Below, one piece after another: positions 42,442 through 53,033 of a DNA stretch of 64,000 bases (the first letter of the stretch is position 1; the number at the start of each line of letters is the position of its first letter). The notes below the pieces were generated by a model. That model saw only the letters and a program-made list of their open reading frames with translations. It was not told the origin of the DNA and did no database searches. The position numbers and the translations under genes were made by a program. Source of the DNA: Paramacrobiotus metropolitanus (taxonomy: Eukaryota > Tardigrada > Eutardigrada > Parachela > Macrobiotidae); assembly GCF_019649055.1 (NCBI RefSeq), contig NW_026570406.1, positions 1 to 64,000 on the forward strand. Reading direction: 5' to 3'.

Positions 42442-45400
42442 TTAAGCGAATCCTTCATCGCCACCCGAAATCGCTCCATAACCACAGCTCACCCGACTCT
42501 GACCCGGGCGTCCTGCCTGCCGCACCGCCTTCCAAAACCAGACGATCCCGACAACCATGTAGGCCACGATCGCCAGGATATGCAGCGGTAAGCAGGCGCG
42601 TTCGGGAAAGAGAAACTCCCAGCTGGTCCGTGCCGCATAGCACCAGGACCCGTACAGGACGACATGACCGGCTATCATATACACCCAGCTGACCGCTGGG
42701 ATTCCCTGGTCCGTCTGTTCGGCCAGTGGTTGGCGCTTCGCGTTGGTGTCTTGAGTGCGCTTCGCGGTACAGCATTCCCAGCAACACCAGAAGCACGCAG
42801 ACAGTAGCAAGATCCACGGCAACAGCGGTATGGCAAAGTGATAGAGGATACAGAACGGCGCCGAGATGACATAGCCCAACCAGCCGACAGTTAACACGCC
42901 GGGAGAGAGGTCGTTGGCGCCGTCCGGGAATAAAGCTTCGTAGGTGGTGTTGTCCCAGCAGGGGCGCAGGTCCACCCAGTAGGACATGCGGGCGGTAATC
43001 CCGTGCAGCATCTGCAACACACGAACTTCGGCGAATTTCAACACTACGTAACGTTTTCACGTATTTTGGTCGTTTCAACTGTCAAGTGCACGCTCAAAAT
43101 GTATATATTGGTCACTGGGTGTTAAAATTTCAAAATAACAGGTTTAAAGCAATAAACAGTTTTCATGGTTCCAACTTCCAACTTCCACCGTGCCGTTCAA
43201 AGTAAAGAACTCAATAAAAATTATTACCCATTAAAAAGCAAAGTAATTATGGACCGGTCATTCTGGCTTCAACAGTTTCAGATTTAAACACTCTCGCTTC
43301 ATTTTTGGCAGTTACAAAGCAGTGATAACAAAATCAAAAAGACGTAAGCTAATTAGCTAATAAGCTGTTATTCATGTAGCGCGATGCCGAAAAGAGGGTG
43401 TGGGTGACCAGAATTTGGAAGCGTATATACTTGGGACTTTTACTAAAAGTGGAATACTTCGCCTGGCCCATTATTTTAATCATTACTAGGCAAGCGGCAA
43501 CTCTTTCCCATCGCATCAGTAAATTTTATCACTTTCCCCGCTGCATCTTTACCCGTGTGCAGGCGCTCACGTGATACTTGATTTCAGCCGTTTCACGTCT
43601 GAACCGGTTTGCAGCTATAGTTGATTACGCAGACTGAAAAGAAGATAGCGAAGAGGACGGCAGGTGAGATTTTATCGCCGGCTAAGTAAGCGCTGATTAG
43701 AATGGTGAATAAATGCGATATCACGTGAGCGCCTGCACACGGGTAAGATGCAGCGGGGAAAGTGATAAAATTTACTAAAGCGATGGGAAAGAGTTGCGCT
43801 TGCCTCGTACCGCTTTAGGGATCAATATATTAATCACTTTACCCAAGTGACAGCCCCTGTGGCCGGCGGCTACACGAACAACCACGGCGGACTGAAATGC
43901 AGTCTGTGCATTACCTTTCAGTCTATGCACATTATGCAGCTTATTAGTGATGCAATCTATACAAGACCAGCACTGCATCTTTGCAGTAAAAGTGATTAAT
44001 ATATTGATCCCTAAAGCGGTACTGATTAAAATAATGGGCTAAGAGAAATATGGGGAAAACAGTTCTGCTGGAGCATCCCTATTCGTGTTTTTCATATAGT
44101 ACCTCGAGTGTGCTTCTAACTGTGTATCTCGAAAGTCGGAACAGTACGAAAGGTCACCAAGACAGCTTTGATTGCGATTATCAGAATACGGAGATACCAG
44201 TTCAAATGATTTAGGTGAAACGTAGTATTTATTTCCGAGACAACCAGGTAAAAATGGCCAATACGTACCACAAGTTCCGTCCCATTTCCGGCGGCTTCAG
44301 TCCCGTTAAGACTTTCGGTTCCGTTTGCCGGTTCGCTGGAGTGTTTCGTCACATCCGGTATCACAGCGTGCACAAAAAGGGAGTAGAGATTGTTAGGATA
44401 GCTCAGGTGAAGCAGCAGTCCTAGAAAGAACATCACGCCGATGAAGACAAGCGGTCGCTGTAAATCCGCTGCATTGACCTCGGCGGTCCTTTCTGCGTCG
44501 CTCCTCTTCTCGAGCCGGTAACTGTCTCTCCTGCAGCGGTAATCAATATTTTAATTATAAGACGCTCCATTCGTTAGAACTATTTTTCAGACGTCGAAAA
44601 GTTGTTCTATATAAATCCGGCGGGAGTAAAATAATGTCCTACACTCTGAAAAAATAATTTCCAAAAAATGTCGTATCATATGTACAACTTACAGCCAGAT
44701 TCGAAAGAACATCCCAATCCGCGACGGAATCCTCACAATCCCCGCGAGATTCAACATGCAAAACACCGCCCACCCTCCCACCACGACGCTGCTGGCCGGC
44801 AACACGGCGGCATCGCCGGCAACCGCCCGGGCTAACCAGATGGCCAGATTCAGGGTCAGAATGGGCGGCACCCACACCGACGTCACGTATACCACGAAGA
44901 CGACGGCGGCCACAATCCGGCTGCAGCAGGTGCGGTAGCGGGTGGTGATGAGGAAACCCGCCGGTGTATCGTGAATGGCCCAGGAAGGTGTGTTCACCAG
45001 CAGACTGTACGGCAGCAGTATGCACAGCGCCAACGTTGGTACGACGCAGATTAGGAGAAGGAACGCGGACGCGACCGTGTCGAAGCCGAGGGAGGGGTTT
45101 TTAGTGATGTAGACCGTGGTGTCGCAGATAATGTCGAGAAAGGGGAACCACGGCCCGGCACTGCGCAGCCAGAAACAGCGGCAGTGGTCGCCCTGAAGAA
45201 AACATTACAGTGTAAATTTGACGAGTGTTTCTTCTGGAAAGTCATATAGTGAAACTGTTTCCAAATACCAATGCAGAAAACATTGAAGTAAACGCGCATG
45301 AATAAAGCAGTATATCCACTGTTGTGACCGACTGTTGACACAAGAGAAATTAACAAATCGAGAGAGGAAAAATTTGGAGATCACATAATATTGTAAACCC

Positions 45401-45863
45401 CTTCTAACAAAACCAACTTTCAGTCATTGCTTTATATCAAAATTATTCGGCTTCCACTTTGCCTGCGTTTCACTAGTACCAAGAACTTACTATAGCTAGT
45501 CTCGCACTATAGTAATTACTTGCTAGTTGCTAGTACGTATGAAATACAAAATTGATAGCCTAGAACCAGATAGTTATTTAGTAAAGCTACCAATAAGATT
45601 TGCATCATTTGCTTGTTTATCAGTGAAAAGTATATTTTTTGAAAAACCGAGTCGTGGAATCTTGCCTGCTGGAGATCTGACCACACTAGAGAATTGAAGC
45701 CATCCATCTCCGCTCGAATGTCCGTGCGGGCTTCGCGTAATTCGGGCAACGCCAAGCGCAGTAGGAACTGCGACAAGTCCGTGCACATCAACAGCACAAC
45801 AATACTTTCACAGAGGATCTCGGCGTAGCGCCAGGATTTCTGGCGCAAATATGACTGGGACAT
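42442..45863 (-). CDS. Multipass membrane protein of unknown family
   Basis: Four minus-strand exons join with matching phases: 45863 to about 45666, 45192-44693, 44530-44269 and 43011-42442. The product is about 509 residues. The first donor is either CAG|GCAAGA (GC-AG type, end 45666) or TCG|GTTTTT (end 45648); both keep the frame. Exon 1 gives one hydrophobic segment and a DIRAEMDG linker. Exon 2 (RCFWLRSAGPWFPFLDIICD) has three more. Exon 3 has one hydrophobic segment, then a loop with NGT, NGT and NGT glycosylation sequons. Exon 4 has three to four segments, a Cys cluster (ACFWCCWECC) and a polar tail. Eight or nine membrane passes are likely. I do not recognise the family. A second-copy fragment lies at 38150-38264, so the gene has been duplicated locally. 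Confidence 0.72.
43466..44039. mobile_element. Nested foldback elements in intron 3 of the membrane-protein gene
   Basis: The outermost arms are GCCCATTATTTTAATCA and its inverse near 44023-44039. Inside, a block containing CATCGCATCAGTAAATTTTA through CAGGCGCTCACGTGAT (to about 43575) is matched in inverse at about 43720-43800. A further pair, GCTTTAGGGATCAATATATT and its inverse, surrounds 43810-44020. The last pair interrupts one arm of the outer structure, as if one foldback jumped into another. There is no coding content. Confidence 0.75.
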
Positions 45864-47607
45864 GGTACTCGTCGTGGCTGCCCGTGTGCAAGACTCGACT
45901 CAAAACTGGAAATATGTTATGTTATCGAAATTTAACCGAAGAACTTCAGAGATTTTTTTTGTCAAATTGAAATCAATGCAGTATCGGCGATTACATAACT
46001 GACGGCTGACGAGGAAAGCAGCCCAGCCTGTTGAGTGTTTAATCCTGCCTTTTACTATGGCTTTGATACTAGCGGGAGTTGGAGAGAGAGGGTGATCGGT
46101 GGTCGTTGCTCGGCAGATTATATAATTATTATACTCGTATACACTGTGATAGCCACAGCCCACAGGTAGACTAATCCCTTGTTAGCTTGTACCGTACTTG
46201 AAGCCACCCATAGAACATTCTTGTGGCGTAGTATAGCAACCATGTTGCTAGCGTATGGTCATCAGTGTGTGGCGTATTATAGCAACCATGTTGCTAGCGT
46301 ATGGTCATCAGTGTGAGACCATCAGTGTGTGTTGGGTCGAGCTGCAGTAAAGTGCTAAGTCGTGACAATTCTGTTCTGCCGCTTATTCTCAACACCGGAT
46401 AGAGAGGGAGACAGAGCCGTTCTATCCCTCTTCCAACTGAACTGCGGCTAAACGGTGGCAGAAGCATGTATGAAAGACTGCTCAAGATCACTCATTTAGG
46501 CCGCTGAATATTTCCGTGCTGTTTCGGATCTACCTAAAAGCCGCTCTGCAGCATTGCAACCTAGAGTAGCTGCTCCGTGCTTTCCGTATTTGCATTCAAT
46601 TCTGTCGTCTTTCCTGAGACACGTCTGCTCTGATTCTACCTAGCAGTATTCTCCAATCTGTCTCATTGTAAAGCAGTTTTAATAATACAATGATAATAAT
46701 ATAATTATGCACTGCATGAAGCACCTTTAATAAGTATCATGTCACAAGTACAAACTTAGTACTAGAAAACATTTATATTTACACTTATATATGCACTTAT
46801 ATAGGTTATATTCAATTAAGATAACAATTAAATTTTTCCGGTCTTTCATCAGCCTGTTCTGCACAAGCTAAGGAAAGCGCGAATAACAGTCGATTAGTCC
46901 AGAATTGCGTACGTCTGCACCACGCGCGCCTGCGTCGCGATGACCTCTGCCTGCGGAAGCTGGTTGCCAGATGACAATTGTCGGTGATAGAGACTTTCGA
47001 GCGCTACCCCTCTTTAGTTGGTTACCGTTGGCCGACGAGAACTCGGAAGGGGATGGAGGGGGGATAGTGTCGGCCTATTCAGCCGGATAGGCTAATGTCA
47101 AGGGTACTCAGAATGCATAGAGCTGCAATTGATAGCGGTGTGCGACAGTGCGAGCAGTAGGTATTGCAATTTGCCAATTACCCACACCGTGCCCGGTCAT
47201 CACGGGATTCACGGCTACAGCTCGCCCGTTAACTTGACTTCACTGCTTCCCTTTGACCGCTCGTTGGGCGGAGTCAGGGCTGATGTTGGTTGGTATGTTG
47301 AATCGTGTGACGAAGAAAGCGCGTCGAAATTTGGCAAAACAAATTACACGAAACAGAAGTCGTTAATGATGCCAACAAGTTGAACTTTATTATTGGCAAA
47401 ATTACCACAAAAGCACGAAATTTGTTTTGTGATAATTTCTTTACCTAAGTTTGCACCATTAGTTTAACTTCTAAACGGTAGTTACGGACTTCCGGTACGA
47501 GTACTAGTAAGGTACTTATAAATTATTTTTCTAACACCAACGCTACAAGAACTGCGCACTGCTCATAGTGCTCAACAGCCTCAACCACTCTGTGATGACG
47601 GTCGATG
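45864..47607. other. Intergenic with a 46-bp tandem duplication
   Basis: Two copies of a unit containing AGCAACCATGTTGCTAGCGT lie at 46223-46314 with a 46-bp period; the unit itself holds the small palindrome TAGCAACATGGTTGCTA. The rest is AT-rich without a supported gene. It should include the promoter of the membrane-protein gene. Confidence 0.5.
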
Positions 47608-47630
47608 GCGCACCGCCCGCGGTGGTGCGT
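47608..47630. promoter_or_regulatory. G+C-rich palindrome upstream of TF-D, shared with TF-B
   Basis: GCGCACCGCCCGCGGTGGTG and the next three bases form an imperfect palindrome that aligns with 9842-9864. It is about 590 bp before the TF-D ATG, but roughly 350 bp of that distance is the minisatellite at 47703-48053. Without the array the spacing would be close to that in TF-B. Confidence 0.45.
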
Positions 47631-47702
47631 TGGAATCTTTATGCTAGAACTTGCTGTTCGCTGAAATTCTCAGTTCGTGACGTTTTGCACGGCCCGCGCT
47701 CA

Positions 47703-48053
47703 AGCTCTGACTCTGACTCAGACTCTGACCGCTCAAACTCTGACTCTGACTACTCAAAGTCTGAATCTGACTGTCCAAAGTCTGACTCTGACTCTGACTG
47801 AATTACCTAAGAATAAGAATAACTTAAGAAACCTAAGAAACCTAAGAAACCTAAGAAAACTAAGAAAACTAAGAAACCTAAGAAACCTAAGAAACCTAAG
47901 AAACCTAAGAAACCTAAGAAACCTAAGAAACCTATTAAGAAACCTGAGAAACCTTCAGAGTCAGAGTCAGACTTTGAGCGGTCAGAGTCAGACTTTGAGT
48001 AGTCAGAGTCAGAGTTTGAGTGGTCAGAATCAGAGTCAGAGTCAGAGTTGGAG
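47703..48053. repeat. Tripartite palindromic minisatellite upstream of TF-D
   Basis: The left arm (47703-47800) is built from TCTGACTCTGAC and ACTCAAAGTCTGA units. The core (about 47804-47953) is some fifteen copies of CCTAAGAAA. The right arm (47954-48053) is the inverse of the left: GTCAGAGTCAGACTTTGAG units. The arms can pair over about 100 bp around the core. The core motif is the same as that of the array at 2637-2868. Confidence 0.85.
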
Positions 48054-48220
48054 TCTAGGCCGTTTTGGGCCCTTGCTTAACAGTTCGCGACTACAGTATT
48101 ATTACCGTATTTTACGGGCAGACATCAAAGATCTGTATCGTGACTGTCGTTTGGCTTTGTTCTGGCTCCAAGTATTTTTTTTCTAGCGTTTCCCAATCTT
48201 TAGTTACCTGAAATTTAAAA

Positions 48221-50487
48221 ATGCACCTGTATGGAGAAAAACATTATAATTCACATCCCGTTCACCAGTGGAGCTCTGTGGATGTGCTGACGGAGAAGGG
48301 ATTCTTTCAGCACGGTGACGTGATCAATGTGGTGGAGAATGGTCTGATTGTGGATTTTCGCTGCAGCGGACAGCGCTCCCAGTTTGTCCATTGCGACAAA
48401 ATCTTCGACGCTGCCGTCGCCCCGTGTTCCGCGCAGTACGAAGACTGGCCGGAAGAACTGCAGCTGAATCGCGCATTGACGGAGAATGCCCTTGTGGAAG
48501 TGCTATGGCGCTCGCATCCGGGTGCGGCGTGGCTGTGGTACCCTGCACGGCTCCTTCATCGTGCTTTCTTCTTTCCTTTTGATGATACTGGCATCGTATT
48601 TGCCGAGGTTGAGTTGGATGGTCGACTGCAGGCGGAACTCTTCTCCACTGATCAGGTGCGTCTGCAGCCGTCGAAGAAGCAGCTGGCGAAACGAAAGCTG
48701 AAAGAAGGATCCTTTGCACTGCGAGAACATCGTCTCCCTGCAACGTTTTGGTCTACCGGCACTTCTATGGAGTTTGACCATTTTCGCAACTACCATCGGT
48801 TGCACGGGGATCTTCGTTTTGTCACCGTTGAAAGCGAAACATTGAAATATGTGCAGCGAAAAGACGCGAAACCCCTTACGGAACAAGATGTGGTGCGTAC
48901 TGCGTATATGTAAAACCAAGTCGTCGCCAAGTCGTTTTTTGTGGTTTTTCTTTCATGATTCCCATTAAACTTATGTGTAAATCAGTGAATTCGCAAATTT
49001 AAAACATGATTTTCTTGAATAGTTCAGTGAGCTGGGTAGTGTAGCCGTGGATGCTCAAGCACCAGGTATGAAAATTGGTTTTAAATTACAAATTTGGCAC
49101 ACGGGTTCAGGGTTAAACGCAGATATATCTCCCGCATGATGATTCATGTTCTGATGATGTATGTGTTTGACAGGAAAAAATGAACAAATCGAGGCGATAC
49201 TGGTTTGCACGGCGGCAGCACCAGCGGCGTTGGACTGAGTGGAAGTCGCGTAACTTCTTCGAAGTACCCAGAAAACGCAAACACGTAGAAGATGACGAGC
49301 AGCCGGCCATCAGATGTGTGCTGCCAACTGCGGCTCATCTTCGGCGCGAGATCTTCCATTCACTAGACAGCGTCAGCCGCATACAACTGCGCACCGTCTG
49401 TCCGCTGTGGAATGCCGTCTTGACCGGCGCGGACAGCGGAACAACTGTCCGGATCTCCTTCGAGAGGCACCCATACTTCCCCGAAGTGTACGGCGCCGTC
49501 GCGGGGATGATCAAGTGCATCAACAGTCCCACGCAGCGACTCATTATTGAGCATGCGAAGAGAAACCAACTGGACGGTTCACTGACGGTGATTAAATGGA
49601 TGCTGCGGAATATCCACATCCAGCAGTTGATCTTCTATAATGTGGAGTTTGATTGGGACGACCAGTTCGTGGGGTCCGAATACGCTGGAATCGATGGTAT
49701 GGTTGCTGGGGAAGCCGAAGGGGGAGGGAACTAGTGGATACGCCGCCTAGCTAAGGAGCTGAAGAATTTGGCGCCTAGTTGCGATGCAGTCCGACTTCGA
49801 GATTGTAAATTCCACTGCCAAAAACAAATGCCCGCAATTATCCCGCACGCTGTGCTTAAACCGGATGCAGCGGATATTGAAGCGCAATTCTGGGATCTCT
49901 ACGAGGCCAACCTGCCTCGCGACGGAATGAATGTGGAGGAAACGGCAGAATGGATTCGTACAGGATCCGAGGCGCTTCGCACGATGGCTGCACAGGTGCA
50001 GAGCTACCGATATCAATTGCGGATAGAAATTTGCTGAGTTTTGTTGTACGATCGAATTTTTTACCGATCCCGAAACTGGCTAATTTTTTTGAAATTTATT
50101 TTGATTTACTATTTATCTTCAAAATTGTTGGTTCATGTGCAGTTTCTTAAGGACTGGCAAAGTCACGATCCCCGATTGACGACGCTGTACCGCGGTTTCG
50201 AATGGACGGTGGAGAATCTCGACGAGCTGGATGTCACCAAGCTGACCACCATCACGTTGCGTGCTTTAAAAGATGTTCTTCCGCAAGTTTTGAAAGCTGC
50301 GGAGGATTCTGGAGACGACGAAGGCGAAGATGTCGATGAAGTTAACGAAGCCATCCAAAATGAGAACGATGCTGAGGTTGATGAAGAAGAGGCCGAAGAT
50401 GACGACGACGATGAATTCGACGAAGACGTTGAAGCCGACGAGGACGCAAACATCGAGGATACGGTAAGCGATGGAGCCGATGAATAA
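48221..50487 (+). pseudogene. TF-D: tandem-Tudor/F-box-like family copy with nonsense codon in exon 2
   Basis: Exons are 48221-48892, 49174-49995 and 50143-50487, in the family's phase-0 arrangement. Exon 1 is intact (MHLYGEKHYNSHPVHQWSSV; PGAAWLWYPARLL). Exon 2 starts with a basic segment RRYWFARRQHQRRW and PRKRKHVEDDE, then the F-box-like LRREIFHSLDSVSRIQLRTV. At 49732-49734 a TAG stands where TF-B has AAG. The frame then stays open to the donor with the conserved DAADIEAQFWDLYEANLPRD. Exon 3 is intact, with FLKDWQSHDPRLTTLYRG and a tail of Asp/Glu longer than in TF-A. A single substitution thus truncates an otherwise complete 612-codon gene. Readthrough, RNA editing or an error cannot be excluded. 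Confidence 0.75.
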
Positions 50488-50705
50488 TCTGCCGAAAACT
50501 GCCTTGTTCGTGGTTCGTAGTGCAAGGATCGTTTCGCGACCATTTCTGACATCTCCTGCCTTTTTCTGGTTTCGGAGATTGTGTTCTTATGTTACAACTA
50601 GGCAACTGCACCGAGCTGTGTATTGGCAGACCGGAGCGGATAAGACTCCGTATAATTAAGATAATTAATAAGACTGTGGATAATTAGTAATATAATTACT
50701 GTAAT

Positions 50706-51149
50706 ATGACTGCAAAAATGCCGAAAGAAAAAAAGGTTCAAGGAAAGGAAAGTAGGTCGATGCAGGACATTTTGGCGGGTGCCACAGGTCACTCAAGCGG
50801 AAATGGTACGCGCTATTCAGCAGCATGGGATTTCAGCTGTTAGTGCAAGATTATAAATAGGCTAGTAGCGATAGAAATCTATGTTGTTGCGTACGTATAC
50901 TTCCTAAATCACAACTGCTCCGATATCCAGTTCCGATGAAACACTGGAAATACTGGAGCTATGCATCGGACACAGCGGTCTCCTACGATGACTTATCGGA
51001 ATAGCTCTGTGCTAAGTATATTTTCGCCGGAATCCGTTCCGCAACAAAATTCGACTGCTGTGCGAGAAAATTTTTACTCAAGAATGAAAAATCAAACTCC
51101 ACAGGCGGTTAATGTCTTTAGAGTAGGCATTAGGCAACTCGCGTGGTAA
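50706..51149 (+). CDS. Candidate two-exon small gene
   Basis: Exon 1 (50706-50805) reads MTAKMPKEKKVQGKESRSMQ and continues to AATG|GTACGC, a fair donor in phase 1. A second frame opens after TACTGGAG at 50959 and includes TYRNSSVLSIFSPESVPQQN, reaching TAG or another donor near 51121. The joined product would be a short, basic, Ser/Gln-rich, probably disordered protein. The acceptor lacks a good pyrimidine tract, so the join is uncertain. No family is recognised. Confidence 0.33.
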
Positions 51150-51510
51150 GCCTGTGTTGCCCAGCCGCCCGAATGGTGACGATTGCTGCTTGTCTTTTGC
51201 GTTTTGACTTTCGCATGAACGAATAAATACGTACAATGGACGACAAAATTTACTTTACCCCGGACCGTCAGCCGCTGTCGGCTTACAGCGTGTAACGTGG
51301 GGCCTTATGGGCGCCCACGTAGCTATATATGAGTGGCCTTCTCCTTCCGCCTTCTCCTTTGCCTCCGCCTTCTAGCCAATAACCTTCTCCTTCGCCTACT
51401 CCTTTTAAGTTTTACGCCTTTTCCTTCTCTTTCCACTTCCCATTTTTAGGCATTCGCTTTCAGGCAATTTGGCAATTTACTCACTTGCTGTGGGAACAAT
51501 ATTGGGCTAA

Positions 51511-52226
51511 CCAGGGCACATAGGGGTCCTCCAAATTCAGAAAAATTTCATATTTTGTAAAATGGTAGTGTACTATCGTAGTATGCTTAAAAAAATATTT
51601 TCATCTGCCATGGTCAAGGGGGCGTGGTCAGACAGCATTTAAAAGTTTGCGTAGTATCTCATACTATGCAATGCAGTGAGCGGAGTTATTCGTAATTAGT
51701 TTTAAAACTGAATTTTTACTGTAGCACCGTGAACTTTTGCAGCTGTTCAGTTGTGGTGTAAACCATGCCCACGTGCGGCGGCTCATGTCATTGCTGCCTG
51801 AGTACAAGAGTATTTTCGAAAATTTTTTATCAGTTAGTATTGTATGTAGTAAATCGTGTACAAAACTTCTTTTACTAATTAGCAGATATGTACTCGTACT
51901 GTACTTCATAACAAATTTTCGAAAATGTGTATTTAGGCAGCAGTGACACGAGCCGCCGCACGTGGTCTTCGTTTGCATCACATCTGGACAGCTGTAAAAG
52001 TTCACGGTGCTACAGTAAAAATTCGGTTTTAAAACTAATTATTATGAATAACTCCGCTCACTGCATTGCATAGTATGAGATAATACGCAAACTTTTAAAT
52101 GCTGTCTGACCACGCCCCCTTGACCATGGCAGATGAAAATATTTTTTTAAGCATACTACGATAGTACACTACCATTTTACAAAATATGAAATTTTTCTGA
52201 ATTTGGAGGACCCCTATGTGCCCTGG
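51511..52226. mobile_element. 716-bp foldback element with TAA target duplication
   Basis: The ends are CCAGGGCACATAGGGGTCCT and its exact reverse complement, flanked by TAA on both sides. Nearly the whole length is inverted repeat, with arms of roughly 330 bp around a short centre near 51860. Both arms contain the AAGGGGGCGTGGTCAGACAG block. A 3-bp TAA duplication fits PIF/Harbinger-like elements (TWA targets). No transposase is encoded. The near-perfect arms suggest recent arrival or ongoing arm homogenisation. A diverged terminus occurs at 18245-18385. Confidence 0.85.
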
Positions 52227-52781
52227 TAAGAATACAGTGCTAGTACTGCATATTAACAGGAGAACCTCACATGCTATTTAGGCGTTTACCTGTATAGATG
52301 TACAGTATTATACATAATTTGTACACGTGCTTGTACAAGTACAAATCTGAGAGAATGATAAGTACGAAGGGATTCCTGGGGCGTGCAAACATGTTAGCTC
52401 GGCATTTTTTGAGCAACGCGCTGGTTCGCTTACTCCAGTGGCTACAAAAGCCCGTATAGAAGAAGCTCTTCTTGACATTCGTTATCTTTTGCCGAACAAT
52501 AACAGCAAATTATGTATTCGAAACAGTAAAGCAGTAAACAGTAAAACAGTGAAACGGTCTGCCGCGTAATCTATTGTCATCACTCGGTTGCACTGGAGCA
52601 CCATATATATTTGAAAAGTTTCTGGTAGTTACCGTAAAGAAAAAATCTATTTTTCAGAAAGTAAAATTTCGTGGGTTTTTAAAAAGAGTGCCGACGAGCG
52701 TCACGATGAAAGTTTTGGTAACCGTAACAACGCCAGAGAACTGGACCTTTCGGCAGTCATATCGGATCCGTCGGCAGTCAT
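52227..52781. other. Intergenic, no supported gene
   Basis: AT-rich. It includes a short GTAAA-rich direct repeat near 52520-52550 and nothing else that can be supported. Confidence 0.3.
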
Positions 52782-52975
52782 ATGGCAGACTCTGACGACG
52801 AGAGCAACGGAACAGTAGAACAGCCGCTTGAAGAACAAAGGCAACAAATGCTAACGTTACTGAAATACGGGTTGCAGCATAGTCTTTACAACATTTATAT
52901 TGGTCGTTACAACATACAAGAAATGACGTCGGCTTCGCCTCCGCAGTTCTTGTGGTCCTCAGTGGATCTGTATAG
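52782..52975 (+). CDS. Candidate first exon of an unknown gene
   Basis: The frame starts with ATG at 52782 and reads MADSDDESNGTVEQPLEEQR, then QQMLTLLKYGLQHSLYNIYI. It has an acidic N-terminus followed by helix-like sequence. A possible donor (TATAG|GTATAC) ends it in phase 2; otherwise it stops at 53012. A minus-strand frame covers the same bases. The 51-bp minisatellite begins about 60 bp downstream and may lie in its intron. No family is recognised. Confidence 0.33.
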
Positions 52976-53033
52976 GTATACCGTATACGTGGTAGCAGAT
53001 AGCAGCAGATAGCAGTGGTAGATAGCAAATAGT

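Noticed and set aside
42455-43078. Second long minus-strand frame overlapping exon 4 of the membrane-protein gene
   Set aside because: It is another register of a G+C-rich exon. The chosen frame joins in phase with three upstream exons and has clean hydrophobic segments.
47677-48186. A 169-codon frame with NLR repeats and Gln/Ser-rich repeats
   Set aside because: It is produced entirely by the CCTAAGAAA and GTCAGA minisatellite. The repeat arms are inverted copies of one another, which proteins do not require, and it has no splice or start context.
49022-49064. Possible microexon (SELGSVAVDAQAP) in TF-D intron 1
   Set aside because: It is 43 nt long and would break the phase-0 join between exons 1 and 2, and it has no counterpart in the other copies.
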